Shown piece by piece: positions 18,241 through 30,091 of a stretch of DNA of 64,000 nucleotides; position 1 is the first letter of the stretch; each line of letters begins with the position of its first letter. A model generated the notes under the pieces. That model was not told the origin of the DNA and searched no databases. It was given only the letters and a program-made list of their open reading frames with translations. This DNA comes from Halodesulfovibrio aestuarii DSM 17919 = ATCC 29578 (lineage in GTDB: Bacteria > Desulfobacterota > Desulfovibrionia > Desulfovibrionales > Desulfovibrionaceae). Position numbers and translations under genes: made by a program. The stretch covers positions 744,001 to 808,000 of the forward strand of contig NZ_ARQF01000020.1 of the NCBI RefSeq assembly GCF_000384815.1, written 5' to 3'.

Positions 18241-20874
18241 TTATTTTTCAATAATCGGATGATGCGCTGAGTCATATTTACTCATTTCCATAGTATGGCA
18301 TACACAATTGTCTTCGGCGCCAAGCGGTGCTGCATACTTCTGATACTGCAGCGGTGTTATGTTATTCAGAGATTCACCGTAGCCGTTGTCTGCCTGATAA
18401 AGAGCATGCGTCGAACCATGACATGCTTCACACATCACAGCTTCCATGTCATCCTTTCTGTTTTTAAAAAGCCCCTGCGGATCCTTCGTCCATCCGTTAA
18501 CAGCCGAGGCATCACTATCCGGTGACTCAAAATAGGAATGGCATACGCCACAATCCGGTTCATTCACCCAAGCCTCGCGCGGAACCACGTCATCTAATTT
18601 TGCGGATGCGCGCGGGATCAAATTCGCCATAAGCTGTTTTGCTTGTGGCTTACCCTTTTCTTTTTCCGCCTTGAGCAAACTTAACGCGTGATCTTCAATT
18701 GTTCCATGGCAATTTATACAGGTTATCTCACGATCAACGTGCAGCCCGCGCATTCCCTGTGTATTTGTGTTGTGTCCGGCTGGATGACAACTTTCACATG
18801 TTATGTCATCACGATCCGCTAAGTAGTTTGCATGCCAGCCGTGCATAGCCGCTGAAAATCCTAGAACCTGTTTCTTACCGGCATCGCCTGTGCGAGTGGA
18901 TCCGTGACAGGATTGACACTTAGGCGGGGCGCCTCGGTCACTGTCTTCTACCAGTCTGGTTCCGTTAATCTTATCGTGCGCAACAAGAATGTTGTCTGCA
19001 GTTTTATTGGAAATACCTGCAGTCTCAGCTACACGCCATGGTCCGTCATGGCACTTACGGCAGCCCCATTCTGTTGAAACTGGAACAGCCACTCTGGTTG
19101 CAGCAAGCAGTTTTCCGTCAGCAGTCCGCGCTTCGACGTTTAACAATGGGTACGGGTTTACTATGCCATCATCAGAATATGGAAAGACTGGCAACGAACA
19201 AGCAATGAAGGCTCTGTTTTCCTCGTCGAGCTTAAAAGTACCAATGAGATTTGTTTCGCAGATGCCAGTGTCTGACGGCAAGTCTTTGCCTGTAAGTTGC
19301 TTTGCATAATTCCAGAAGGTCACGTGCTCTGCCGGTGTGGAGAATGCTTTCTCTATTCTGTAGGTAAGTGTCACACCTTCTGTGACAATTTCTGGAACTT
19401 CATCCCGCAGAAACAGCTGAGCACGGATGGTTGAGCCGGGAATCTGCATAGTAAATTTTGTATAATTGTCGGAAATGGTATTCATACCTTCTGTTGCCCA
19501 TGCCACAAGCACATACTCAGCTTCTTCCGGATTAAACTCAGGTAAGACCACACCTTCTTCATGCGGCAGTTTAGCTGGCGCCTCTTCAAGCGGCTTGCCC
19601 ATAACCGAGGCGAGATATGCTGCTACCGCTTTTTGTTCGGCATCATTTCCAAGAAACGGCGACATAAATCCACGCAGCTTCCCCTGACCGTTGAACTGCG
19701 AAACTAAGCCATAACGGGTGAGCCCTGCTGCCTCTTTTTTTATAGCAAGCATGGGCCCATTCAGACTGTGGCACGTCATACATTGCACCCGGTAAAGTTC
19801 TTCACCCGCTTTTAACAGATTTTCATCTGTAATTTCTTTAGTACCAATCCACTTTGCATAAGAAAGCATCCCGTTTTCACGGATGGCGTCTGTCTGTGCA
19901 ACATGCACAGAGTTTGACCACATATATTCATGAATAATATACGGACGTCGTCCTGCTTCACGAATCCATTCGAAGGTGCCAATCTGTCCTATGCCAATAA
20001 CAAGAAGCACTCCGAGGAGTGCAGGACGCACAGCCTGTGGCGTGACGAAGACAAAAACCAGAACACCTATGAGAAGGACGGCTGAGAGTGGAAGAAATAT
20101 TTTTACCAGCTGCGGAGTCTGCGCAGATTTGGTTAACACCATGGTAAACTGTGCTGCCGGAAGTGCGACAATGTACCAGACGGCACAAGCGATGAGCAAA
20201 GCAAACGGGAACGCAACAAATCGTACGGCGTAACGGAGCATCTGCTCGCGCGTTTCTACCTCTGTAATACGATATGCCGTTATCAAGGCAAACAGTCCGG
20301 CGAGCATGAGACAGATGGCAAAACGCAATCCGAGAGACGGCCAGAACGTAGGATTCCAGAAACCGTCCCAGAACGATTGTGTCTCAAGCCATTTCCCCGG
20401 AGTCAGCATCATGGAGATAATACCGTTGACGACAACCAGAGATAAGAACGCAAATAACGCGTAAAACCAGCCGACAATCTGATGATCGCGGCGAGACATT
20501 TTGCCAAACCGGTAATGATAGATAAGCAGAGCAACAATTTCACAAAGGAAAAACACCCATTCTGTTGCCCAGCCAAAACTGAATTTATGCACCAGCACAG
20601 ATGTTGCAGCCGGCGAAAGCAGCGCGATAGTGACCCAAATCCCTACACCTGTCATGCCGCCCGCGACCATGGTCAGTATAAGAAAAAACTTTGTATGACG
20701 CTTGACGTACTCAATAATCTGCGGGTTTTCTTCTGCATAGCCTTTGCGTTCTGCCAGTATGAGGAAGAATCCTCCACCAACGGCAAAATGAGCAATAAAC
20801 ACGTGAAAAATTGACATGCACGCAATGAGCAATCCGCCAGAAAAAAACGGAAGCCACCAGACTGGATATTCCAT
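18241..20874 (-). CDS. CydA-like membrane protein fused to a multihaem cytochrome c domain
   Basis: The N-terminal 305 residues are a cytochrome bd subunit I relative with about eight membrane segments. Landmarks are SIFHVFIAHFAVGG (first-helix His, haem b595 region), TEWVFFLCEIV (paired Glu) and EAGRRPYII (the GRQPW region). The loop between segments six and seven is short, so there is no Q-loop, and the fifth segment (GLRFAICLMLAG) has no histidine. After the membrane part come haem sites CMTCH (about residue 365), CRKCH, CQSCH, CESCH, CINCH, CGVCH and CEACH (about 605-815), plus an aberrant CVCH near 857. This suggests the cytochrome-c-bearing branch of the bd superfamily. I chose the ATG at 20874, with GGGGAGG seven bases before it, over one ten codons upstream. 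Confidence 0.85.
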   Translation of the reverse strand: MEYPVWWLPFFSGGLLIACMSIFHVFIAHFAVGGGFFLILAERKGYAEENPQIIEYVKRHTKFFLILTMVAGGMTGVGIWVTIALLSPAATSVLVHKFSFGWATEWVFFLCEIVALLIYHYRFGKMSRRDHQIVGWFYALFAFLSLVVVNGIISMMLTPGKWLETQSFWDGFWNPTFWPSLGLRFAICLMLAGLFALITAYRITEVETREQMLRYAVRFVAFPFALLIACAVWYIVALPAAQFTMVLTKSAQTPQLVKIFLPLSAVLLIGVLVFVFVTPQAVRPALLGVLLVIGIGQIGTFEWIREAGRRPYIIHEYMWSNSVHVAQTDAIRENGMLSYAKWIGTKEITDENLLKAGEELYRVQCMTCHSLNGPMLAIKKEAAGLTRYGLVSQFNGQGKLRGFMSPFLGNDAEQKAVAAYLASVMGKPLEEAPAKLPHEEGVVLPEFNPEEAEYVLVAWATEGMNTISDNYTKFTMQIPGSTIRAQLFLRDEVPEIVTEGVTLTYRIEKAFSTPAEHVTFWNYAKQLTGKDLPSDTGICETNLIGTFKLDEENRAFIACSLPVFPYSDDGIVNPYPLLNVEARTADGKLLAATRVAVPVSTEWGCRKCHDGPWRVAETAGISNKTADNILVAHDKINGTRLVEDSDRGAPPKCQSCHGSTRTGDAGKKQVLGFSAAMHGWHANYLADRDDITCESCHPAGHNTNTQGMRGLHVDREITCINCHGTIEDHALSLLKAEKEKGKPQAKQLMANLIPRASAKLDDVVPREAWVNEPDCGVCHSYFESPDSDASAVNGWTKDPQGLFKNRKDDMEAVMCEACHGSTHALYQADNGYGESLNNITPLQYQKYAAPLGAEDNCVCHTMEMSKYDSAHHPIIEK

Positions 20875-20875
20875 G

Positions 20876-21937
20876 CTATGCCTCCCCGTTGCTACGCATT
20901 GCAAGTTTAATCATATACGCAATAGCAATAAGCCCAAGAACAAGAGAAATAATAAACATCAGGAAAGGAGAATACTCCGCTTGAACTGGAAGAGCTGCGA
21001 TGCCACCGTAAGGATCGAGCATGGCTTTGCGGACAAGAGCCCGTAAACTTGCCATCACAAGAACGGTGACGAGTAGCGCGCTAATGGTGCCGTACAGATT
21101 CCGTGATGCAGCCTCAAAGAGGAGCAGAGCAACAATGGCCAAACCGACTAAAAGTGCACCTGTGTAAAATTCCGACCCACCGGAAAAAAGCCAACGCACT
21201 GGCTCCGGTAAGGCAAAAAACAGAGTTACGCCGACCATGAGTTGCGCCAGCGTGGCGATCAGGAAAATATTCAGCCCCAGCCGTTCTTCACTGATAGCCA
21301 ATTCCTGAGATTCTCTTACAATTATATGGCGAGCAACAATGGCCAAGACAAGCCCGCCTACAGCGATGGATGCAACCACAACATGCAGGTATCGCAACCA
21401 GACCGTTGGGTCGCCAAAGTTAAGGAGCGTCCCATCGGGGGAGGAAAAATAAGCAGCCCACACATCAGGGCGAAGCATTAGTGTCATATTATTTGAAAAG
21501 ACAAGCCCGACACAGAGCATAGCAACAGTACTTATAAAAATAGATGCGGAAAATTTTGTATGTCTCCCGTATCGCGCGGCAAAAAAATACAGAGCAGAAT
21601 AAGCAATAATCGCCAGAAAAACGATGCTCAGCCAATACACAGCCATTAGAATAGAACTTGGGTACACGAATTGCCCATAAAGCATCTGGATAAACAAGAG
21701 AGGCGCAACGCCTAAGTTGACCGCAAAGGCAAAGATTGAAGGCAATACCTTTGCTATTTTTTTTATTGAAAGACTTTTTTTATTCACAACACTGCGGACA
21801 GAGCAGACAAAGGCCCCTCCAAGGACTGCACTCATTAGAAGAATATGCAAGGCGAACGTTATTATCAGAAGTCCTTCCAGCCAACCGGCAGCTACTGGAA
21901 TGGACTCTGGAGCAGGAATAAGAGCAGAAGCTTGCAT
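20876..21937 (-). CDS. Membrane partner subunit of the CydA-like multihaem protein
   Basis: This 353-residue integral membrane protein has about nine hydrophobic segments. Its stop is one base from the start of the CydA-like gene, so the two are surely co-translated and probably form one complex. The first helix, ITFALHILLMSAVLGGAF, echoes the first helix of its neighbour, and a later one reads YLHVVVASIAVGG. Both carry a histidine that could hold a haem. It could be a CydB equivalent or a CydA-derived second subunit as in archaeal CydAA-prime; sequence alone does not settle this. It has no CxxCH motif. Confidence 0.75.
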   Translation of the reverse strand: MQASALIPAPESIPVAAGWLEGLLIITFALHILLMSAVLGGAFVCSVRSVVNKKSLSIKKIAKVLPSIFAFAVNLGVAPLLFIQMLYGQFVYPSSILMAVYWLSIVFLAIIAYSALYFFAARYGRHTKFSASIFISTVAMLCVGLVFSNNMTLMLRPDVWAAYFSSPDGTLLNFGDPTVWLRYLHVVVASIAVGGLVLAIVARHIIVRESQELAISEERLGLNIFLIATLAQLMVGVTLFFALPEPVRWLFSGGSEFYTGALLVGLAIVALLLFEAASRNLYGTISALLVTVLVMASLRALVRKAMLDPYGGIAALPVQAEYSPFLMFIISLVLGLIAIAYMIKLAMRSNGEA

Positions 21938-22373
21938 TAATTCTCCTTACAAAATGTGCTGCAAAAAAATTGTAAACAGTTTCATGCAGCTTTATTTGTT
22001 TTTTCTCTTTTTTGTTCTCTTGTTTTATTCTATCAAAGAGGGTACGTGCCGCTACAGCACAAGTCGTTGGCGCAGTAGAGTGCATGGCAAGACCATGTAT
22101 AAACATTGGTGCAGTGGACTGAAAAACACACAGCACGTTTGCCAACGAAACAACGCATGCACATTAGTCTGTATGCGTATTATGCGCGGTTTCTAATAAT
22201 ATGAGGATACCGCACTGTATACTACTATGTATTGTCTGTATTCAGATGAAATCTGAATATAAAATTCTGGTAGTAAGCGAGTTATACATGGCAAAATATT
22301 TTTTGTTTTGTTCAATAGATGTTCAAAAACTCTTGATTGCATGCTCAGGCGTTGAGATTCAACCAGAGGAAAT
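21938..22373. other. Divergent promoter region between the cytochrome operon and coaX
   Basis: This 436-base AT-rich stretch separates two divergent units. It contains the perfect inverted repeat at 22239-22259, and the coaX ribosome site AGAGGAAAT at its right end. No gene or RNA was seen. Confidence 0.5.
22239..22259. promoter_or_regulatory. Perfect 9-base inverted repeat, possible operator
   Basis: TATTCAGAT-GAA-ATCTGAATA lies about 115 bases upstream of the coaX start and about 300 upstream of the cytochrome operon. There is no T-run, so a terminator is unlikely. It may be an operator; the regulator is unknown. Confidence 0.35.
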
Positions 22374-24529
<2,156 letters not shown>

Positions 24530-24554
24530 TCGTCGCTCCGAACAGCACAGCATT

Positions 24555-24587
24555 AAAGCCGGAACGCATAGCGTTCCGGCTTTTTTT
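24555..24587 (+). terminator. Intrinsic terminator after eno
   Basis: The stem AAAGCCGGAACGC / GCGTTCCGGCTTT has a four-base ATAG loop and is followed by a run of T, 26 bases after the enolase stop. Confidence 0.93.
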
Positions 24588-24591
24588 GTTT

Positions 24592-24713
24592 ACCTCCGAC
24601 GGGCAAAGGTTCTGGCCTGCCCCTCTTGCCCCATTACAGTTTATTCTGGAACGGGGCACATGAAAGGTAGTGGAACATAAACCACAAGATCACATAAAAA
24701 ACATATATAAATT
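24592..24713 (-). repeat. Partial copy of the intergenic repeat, inverted
   Basis: Between eno and the flavodiiron gene, 24663-24713 (AAAGGTAGTGGAACATAAAC onward) matches the reverse complement of 8108-8160 (AAAGGTAGTGGAGCATAAGC onward) with few changes. The left part begins CCTCCGACGGGC, like the CCTCCGGCGGG of copy 1. An imperfect hairpin (TGCCCC ... GGGGCA) lies at about 24620-24656. The in-frame ATG at 24670 is inside this repeat and is not the start of the flavodiiron gene. Confidence 0.55.
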
Positions 24714-24771
24714 AACCCACGTGACAACCATGCTACACTCTCTTGGAATTGCAGATAAGCAGGAGAAATTC

Positions 24772-25962
24772 ATGCGTAAAAAAATAGTCGAGGGCGTTTC
24801 ATGGGTCGGAAAAATAGACTGGGAAATCCGCACTACACACGGAATAGAGTATTCCACGCACAAAGGAACATCATACAATGCGTACCTCATTGAAGATAAG
24901 AAAACAGCTTTAGTGGATACTGTATGGGAACCCTATGCAAAGGAGTTTGTCGACAACCTCAAGCTTGAAATAGACTTAGAGCAGATAGATTACATCATCT
25001 GCAATCACGCAGAACCAGACCATAGCGGCGCGTTACCGGCCTTGATGGAATGTATCCCCGACACACCTATTTACTGCACCAAACAGGCTACCATGTCGCT
25101 TCCGGGGCACTATCACCAAAATTGGGATTTTCGTCCTGTCAACACTGGCGACACTCTAAGCCTCGGACAGAACACACTCACCTTTCATCCCATTCCCATG
25201 GTGCACTGGCCGGATTCAATGATGACACACCTTTCCGGTAAAAACATTCTCTTCTCCAACGACGCCTTTGGACAACACTACGCTCATGAACTGCTTTTCA
25301 ATGACCTGGCAGACCAATGCACTCTATATGAAGAGGCAATCAAGTACTTTGCGAATATCCTTACCCCGTTCAGCTCCATTATAAAAAGCCGCATTGAAGA
25401 CTTCCTTGCAACCTCACTCCCCGTTGAGCTGATTGCAACAAGCCATGGTATACTCTGGCACAAAAATCCGGAGCAGATTATCGAACAGTATCTGCAATGG
25501 TGTGATGCGTATCAGGAAGACCAGATCACGATTATTTATGATTCAATGTACAATTCGACAAAAGTAATCGCAGAAACTATTGCGCACGGAATTTTACAGC
25601 ACAGTCCTGCAACACGAGTAAAACTTTTTCATGCAGGTAAAGCGGATAAAAACGATATAATTACAGAAGTATTCCGTTCTAAAGCCGTGCTGCTAGGCTC
25701 GCCAACATTCAACAAAGGGCCTCTATCAAGCCTGTCTGCACTGATTGAAGATTTTCATGGTTTAAAATTTATGGGTAAAAAAGCAAACGCATTTACGTCG
25801 TATGGATGGAGCGGTGAAGCTGCAAAACTGATGCTTGCACAACTTATGGATGCAGGTTTTGAAATTACCGGCGACGGGTTTCGTGTAAACTGGAGAATGG
25901 ATGCCGAAGAACGCCATGCAGCACTGCAATTCGGAGTCGATTTTGCCGCGGCAACATTCTAA
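24772..25962 (+). CDS. roo: Flavodiiron protein, rubredoxin:oxygen oxidoreductase type
   Basis: This cytoplasmic flavodiiron protein reduces O2 to water, and in some members NO to N2O, with electrons from rubredoxin. The beta-lactamase-like diiron domain carries the ligands in NHAEPDHSG, PMVHWPDSM, SNDAFGQHYAHE and ATSHGILW. A flavodoxin-like FMN domain fills the C-terminal 150 residues (IIYDSMYNSTKVIAE, AVLLGSPTFNKGP, AFTSYGWSGEAAK). I chose the ATG at 24772 because AGGAG stands six bases before it; the protein is then 396 residues, close to Desulfovibrio ROO. No rubredoxin gene is adjacent. It is followed after 128 bases by a haem lipoprotein gene on the same strand. Confidence 0.93.
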   Translation: MRKKIVEGVSWVGKIDWEIRTTHGIEYSTHKGTSYNAYLIEDKKTALVDTVWEPYAKEFVDNLKLEIDLEQIDYIICNHAEPDHSGALPALMECIPDTPIYCTKQATMSLPGHYHQNWDFRPVNTGDTLSLGQNTLTFHPIPMVHWPDSMMTHLSGKNILFSNDAFGQHYAHELLFNDLADQCTLYEEAIKYFANILTPFSSIIKSRIEDFLATSLPVELIATSHGILWHKNPEQIIEQYLQWCDAYQEDQITIIYDSMYNSTKVIAETIAHGILQHSPATRVKLFHAGKADKNDIITEVFRSKAVLLGSPTFNKGPLSSLSALIEDFHGLKFMGKKANAFTSYGWSGEAAKLMLAQLMDAGFEITGDGFRVNWRMDAEERHAALQFGVDFAAATF

Positions 25963-26090
25963 AAAGAACATATTATAAAAAATACGCATTATATAATAAA
26001 TATAAAACAAAAATCAACAAGTAATAACACACATTGCATAATTGTTACTATATACAACAACTAGTTTATTTGACGACGCGGAGGATTATC

Positions 26091-26579
26091 ATGAAACGAT
26101 GTCTTATGGTTGCCTGCTTCATCATCTCCCTAAGCTTGTTCACTGCATGTTCATTATTTCAACCTGCCAACATTAAAAAACCTCCGATGACAACGGCCTC
26201 CGCACTTTGGCAGTACATAACCATAACAGATCCCTACACAGAATGGGAACAGTTCGACGACACGGCAGGCATGCAGATCGGCGCACCACCCCACGGACCT
26301 CGGATTCAGATATATCCCAATAAAATTGCATCGCGCTCAGTATACAAAGCGAATGAGGGTTCCATCATTGTAATGGAAAACTATAATAAAGACGAAAAGA
26401 CACTCCTTACCATAAATCTCATGCAAAAACGCCCAAACTACGCCCCTTCCGCTGGAAATTGGTTTTGGGCTGCGTATGAACCGGACGGAACGGTCATTGA
26501 GGAAGGTAAAATCAAACGATGTGTTGAATGTCACGTAAGCATGGCGTTTGATGATTACACGTTTATTCACCAATGGTGA
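26091..26579 (+). CDS. Lipoprotein with cytochrome P460-type haem domain
   Basis: This 162-residue protein begins MKRCLMVACFIISLSLFTAC, a lipoprotein signal with the lipobox LFTAC, so it should be anchored in the periplasm. The body resembles the cytochrome P460 domain family: GSIIVMENYNKDEKTLL, NWFWAAYEPDGTV, then a single haem c site CVECH near the C-terminus followed by the family-like DDYTFIHQW. P460 proteins oxidise hydroxylamine or bind NO in some bacteria. Many anaerobes carry relatives with no known role. The start at 26091 (GAGGATTATCATG) is favoured over an upstream in-frame ATG with no ribosome site. Function is not assigned. Confidence 0.8.
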   Translation: MKRCLMVACFIISLSLFTACSLFQPANIKKPPMTTASALWQYITITDPYTEWEQFDDTAGMQIGAPPHGPRIQIYPNKIASRSVYKANEGSIIVMENYNKDEKTLLTINLMQKRPNYAPSAGNWFWAAYEPDGTVIEEGKIKRCVECHVSMAFDDYTFIHQW

Positions 26580-26689
26580 TTACGCATAAACGGAATCCTC
26601 TCTCCTACTTTCCGTTAAACCTGCTCTAACCTCCCATCCAGAGCAGTGCAAACTCCGCGTTTGCTGTGGCGTAGGTCGACACAGTAAAC

Positions 26690-26733
26690 AAAAAGGCAGA
26701 AGCGTCGATGCATCACGACGCTCCTGCCTTTTT
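26690..26733. terminator. Bidirectional terminator between the P460-type gene and aspS
   Basis: An 18-base arm (AAAAAGGCAGAAGCGTCG) pairs, with one mismatch, with CGACGCTCCTGCCTTTTT across an eight-base loop. It lies between the convergent lipoprotein gene and aspS. Confidence 0.88.
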
Positions 26734-26800
26734 ATTTTCATTTTCTATACCTGACAAATGCAGATACAGAACTGCTTGGACAGAGGGAAAGCTCAGTCTG

Positions 26801-28630
26801 CTATTCAGCAGCTTCTGTTTTAATTTCACGTAAACGCAAGCTTAAGTCGCGCAACTGGTTATTGGAAACAGCAGAAGGAGCTTTGGTAAGTAAACAGGTG
26901 CCCTTCTGAGTTTTAGGGAAAGCAATAACGTCACGAATGGAAGGGGAGTTAGTCAAGATCATAACAAGACGATCAAGACCGAACGCGATACCACCGTGTG
27001 GAGGCGCACCGTACTCAAATGCTTCCATAAGGAAGCCGAACTGCTCTTCAGCTTCTTCTTTAGAGAAACCGAGTGCGGAAAACATTTCTTCCTGACGCTG
27101 ACGGTTATGCATACGGATAGAACCGCCGCCGACTTCGCTGCCGTTAAGTACGAGGTCGTACGCACGCGCTTTAGCGTTAGCAGGGTCTGTTACCATTACA
27201 TTCTCTTCGCCGTCCTGAGCTGAGGTAAACGGGTGGTGACATGCCACATACCGTTTTTCATCTGCATCATATTCGAAGAGAGGGAAGTCTGTAACCCAGA
27301 GGAAGTTGTAGGTGTTCTCAGGGATAAGGTCGAAACGTTTTGCAACTTCAATACGAAGGTATCCAAGAGCGTTATTAACCATATCCGCAGGACCAGCCTG
27401 GAAGAACACGATGTCGCCAACTTCAAGACCGAGTTCTTCGGTAAGTCCCTTACGCTCGTCATCAGAGAGGAACTTGGCAATAGGGGACTGCCATTCGTCT
27501 TCTTTAATCTTGATCCATGCAAGACCTTGCGCGCCGTAAATTTTTACGAAGTCAGTGTACTGATCGATTTCCTTACGGGAAAGAACAGCACCGCCCGGCA
27601 CACGCATGGCTTTAACAAGCTCTGCACTAGAGAAAAGACGGAAGCCTGAGTCTTTTACAACATGGCTTACGTTTTTAAGACGCAGGTCAAAACGTGTATC
27701 AGGTTTATCAAGACCGTAATCCGCAATAGCCTGATCGTAGGTCATGCGGGGGAAGGTGCTTGGAATCTCAACATCGAGACACTCTTTAAACACACGCCCG
27801 ACAAGACCTTCTGCCATGCCCTGAATCTGCTGCTCATCAGCAAAGCTCATTTCAATATCAACCTGAGTAAATTCAGGCTGACGGTCGGCACGGAGATCTT
27901 CGTCACGGAAACAACGAACGATCTGGTAATATTTATCCATGCCCGCAGTCATAAGCAGCTGTTTAAAAATCTGTGGCGACTGAGGAAGTGCATAGAACTC
28001 ACCCTGATTTGTACGACTCGGTACGAGGAAGTCACGTGCGCCTTCAGGGGTAGATTTTGTCAGGAACGGAGTTTCGACTTCAAGGAAGTCCAGTTCGTCA
28101 AGATAACGGCGAATTGCCTGAGCAGCTCGGTTACGGATGATGAAGTTTTTTGCAAGCTTAGGTCGACGAAGGTCGAGGTAACGGTATTCAAGACGAAGGT
28201 TCTCGGATGCGTCCACACGGTCTTCAATCTGGAACGGAGTAGTTTTGGCAGTGTTGAGCAGTTTCCACTCGGTTACGTAAATTTCAACTTCACCGGTCAC
28301 CATGCTGGTATTGGTCATACCTTCAGGGCGATGACGGACTTCACCTTTAATTGCGACAACATATTCAGTACGCAGAATGTGTGCGAGCCTGTGAGCTTCC
28401 TGATTCACGTCCGGGCTGAATACTACCTGGGTAAGGCCTCTGCGGTCACGAAGGTCGATAAAAATCAGGCCACCATGATCGCGACGAAACTGCACCCAAC
28501 CCATCAGGCATACTTCAGAGCCGATATTATTGGCATTCAGCTCGCAGCAATTATGGGTGCGAACCCACCCGTTAAGAGGCTCGATATACTGCTGATGGTC
28601 CTGCTGAATATCCAGATTTTGATCGCTCAT
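26801..28630 (-). CDS. aspS: Aspartate--tRNA ligase
   Basis: AspS charges tRNA-Asp with aspartate. The 609 residues (from the ATG at 28630, with AAAGGAAAC eight bases before it) have the bacterial layout. An OB-fold anticodon-binding domain comes first ([23 protein letters not shown]). The class II catalytic domain follows ([29 protein letters not shown]), with the bacterial GAD insertion and the final motif 3 region [13 protein letters not shown]. An in-frame ATG 12 codons upstream lacks a ribosome site. It follows hisS on the same strand with a 143-base spacer. That spacer holds a short hairpin (CGGCAC-CATGCT-GTGCCG). Confidence 0.97.
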   Translation of the reverse strand: MSDQNLDIQQDHQQYIEPLNGWVRTHNCCELNANNIGSEVCLMGWVQFRRDHGGLIFIDLRDRRGLTQVVFSPDVNQEAHRLAHILRTEYVVAIKGEVRHRPEGMTNTSMVTGEVEIYVTEWKLLNTAKTTPFQIEDRVDASENLRLEYRYLDLRRPKLAKNFIIRNRAAQAIRRYLDELDFLEVETPFLTKSTPEGARDFLVPSRTNQGEFYALPQSPQIFKQLLMTAGMDKYYQIVRCFRDEDLRADRQPEFTQVDIEMSFADEQQIQGMAEGLVGRVFKECLDVEIPSTFPRMTYDQAIADYGLDKPDTRFDLRLKNVSHVVKDSGFRLFSSAELVKAMRVPGGAVLSRKEIDQYTDFVKIYGAQGLAWIKIKEDEWQSPIAKFLSDDERKGLTEELGLEVGDIVFFQAGPADMVNNALGYLRIEVAKRFDLIPENTYNFLWVTDFPLFEYDADEKRYVACHHPFTSAQDGEENVMVTDPANAKARAYDLVLNGSEVGGGSIRMHNRQRQEEMFSALGFSKEEAEEQFGFLMEAFEYGAPPHGGIAFGLDRLVMILTNSPSIRDVIAFPKTQKGTCLLTKAPSAVSNNQLRDLSLRLREIKTEAAE

Positions 28631-28773
28631 TCTCGTTTCCTTTAAAAAATACATTAAAGACAGCAATGCTGCCCAAAGGTTAGGGGTTCTACACGAATGG
28701 TGTTCTCAGACGGCGGAAAAAGTCAGGCGGCACCATGCTGTGCCGTCCGTCAGTTACTGCTTCTGATGTATAA

Positions 28774-30012
28774 TTATATATGCTCAATAAGTTCAGACTG
28801 TGAAACAGTGATCTGCTCACCAGTTTCCATATCTTTTACAACAACGGTGCTAGCCGCAAGCTCATCCCCGCCAAGAATAAGCGCCTTACGAACACCCTTT
28901 TTACCAGCCTGACGCATCTGTGCTTTCATAGACTTGGAAGCAAAGCTGACATCACCTTTCTTACCTGCAAGACGCAAGGTCTGTGCAAGCATAAGGCCAT
29001 CTTCAAGACCGTTCTCATCGAGAACCGCAATATAGAAATCAGGCTGCTCAACCTCACGCTCACCAAGCATAAGAGCAAGACGTTCCATGCCGCACGCAAA
29101 ACCGATACCCGGAACATCTGCACCACCAAGCTGCTTGATAAGCCCGTCATAGCGACCGCCACCAGCAACAGAGCTTTGGGATCCGATCGCGTTGGACACA
29201 ACTTCAAAGGTAGTACGGTTGTAGTAATCAAGGCCGCGTACAAGGCGGTCATTCTGTATAAATGGTACATCTGCGGCACGTAAAGTGGAAAGCACCTTGT
29301 CGTGGTGAATTCGGCACTCGTCACAGGTATGCTCAATAATTGTCGGAGCATTTTCAGTTAATGCCTTACAGGCAGGAACCTTACAGTCAAGCACGCGAAG
29401 CGGGTTCGTATCCATACGGCGACGACAGTCTTCGCACAACTCTTCTTTATTGAGATTTGCAAGGAAGGTACGCAGTGCTTCATTGTACTTCGGACGACAT
29501 TCACGGCAACCAAGGGAGTTAACCTCAAGAACAAGCTCTTTCAGACCAATCTTTGTAAGAAAGGTCATAAGCATGAGGATTACTTCTGCATCCGCATGCG
29601 GCTCATCAGGGCCGAGACATTCACAGTTAATCTGATGGAACTGGCGCATACGCCCTTTCTGAGGACGTTCATACCGGAACATAGGGCCGAAGGTGAAAAG
29701 TTTAGAAACCTGCTCAGAGGCATTCACATTGCCCTCAATATAGGCACGCATAACACCTGCAGTTGCTTCCGGACGCATGGTAAGCGAACGACCTTTACGA
29801 TCATCAAAAGTGTACATTTCTTTCTGTACAACGTCTGTTTCATCGCCAATAGAACGTTTAAAAAGCTCGGTACGCTCTATAACAGGCGTACGCAATTCTT
29901 TATAACCAAATCGACCAAAGACATCGCGTGCAACAGTTTCCATAAAGGTGAAGGTATCGCTCTCCGGAGAGAACATATCTGCAAAACCTTTAATTCTTTT
30001 TACTTTACTCAT
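28774..30012 (-). CDS. hisS: Histidine--tRNA ligase
   Basis: HisS charges tRNA-His. The 412 residues from the ATG at 30012 (AGGAACCGGC before it) begin MSKVKRIKGFADMFSPESDTF. The class II core shows RTPVIERTELFKRSIGDETD, TLRPEATAGVMRAY, MFRYERPQKGRMRQFHQINCE, the histidine-specific LVRGLDYYNRTTFE, and GGGRYDGLIKQLGG. A C-terminal anticodon-binding domain of about 90 residues follows. Upstream in-frame codons to 30111 lie across the end of a terminator and are not coding. It is the gene upstream of aspS. Confidence 0.97.
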   Translation of the reverse strand: MSKVKRIKGFADMFSPESDTFTFMETVARDVFGRFGYKELRTPVIERTELFKRSIGDETDVVQKEMYTFDDRKGRSLTMRPEATAGVMRAYIEGNVNASEQVSKLFTFGPMFRYERPQKGRMRQFHQINCECLGPDEPHADAEVILMLMTFLTKIGLKELVLEVNSLGCRECRPKYNEALRTFLANLNKEELCEDCRRRMDTNPLRVLDCKVPACKALTENAPTIIEHTCDECRIHHDKVLSTLRAADVPFIQNDRLVRGLDYYNRTTFEVVSNAIGSQSSVAGGGRYDGLIKQLGGADVPGIGFACGMERLALMLGEREVEQPDFYIAVLDENGLEDGLMLAQTLRLAGKKGDVSFASKSMKAQMRQAGKKGVRKALILGGDELAASTVVVKDMETGEQITVSQSELIEHI

Positions 30013-30091
30013 GCCGGTTCCTAAAAAATTGTAATTTTTTCCATGTGCTACAACATAAACCAGTAGCAAATATGCGGTGCTGTTCGCACAC

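Noticed and set aside
24670-24771. Longer N-terminus for the flavodiiron protein from ATG 24670
   Set aside because: The extra 34 codons lie in repeat sequence and lack a ribosome site; ATG 24772 has AGGAG and matches the family start.
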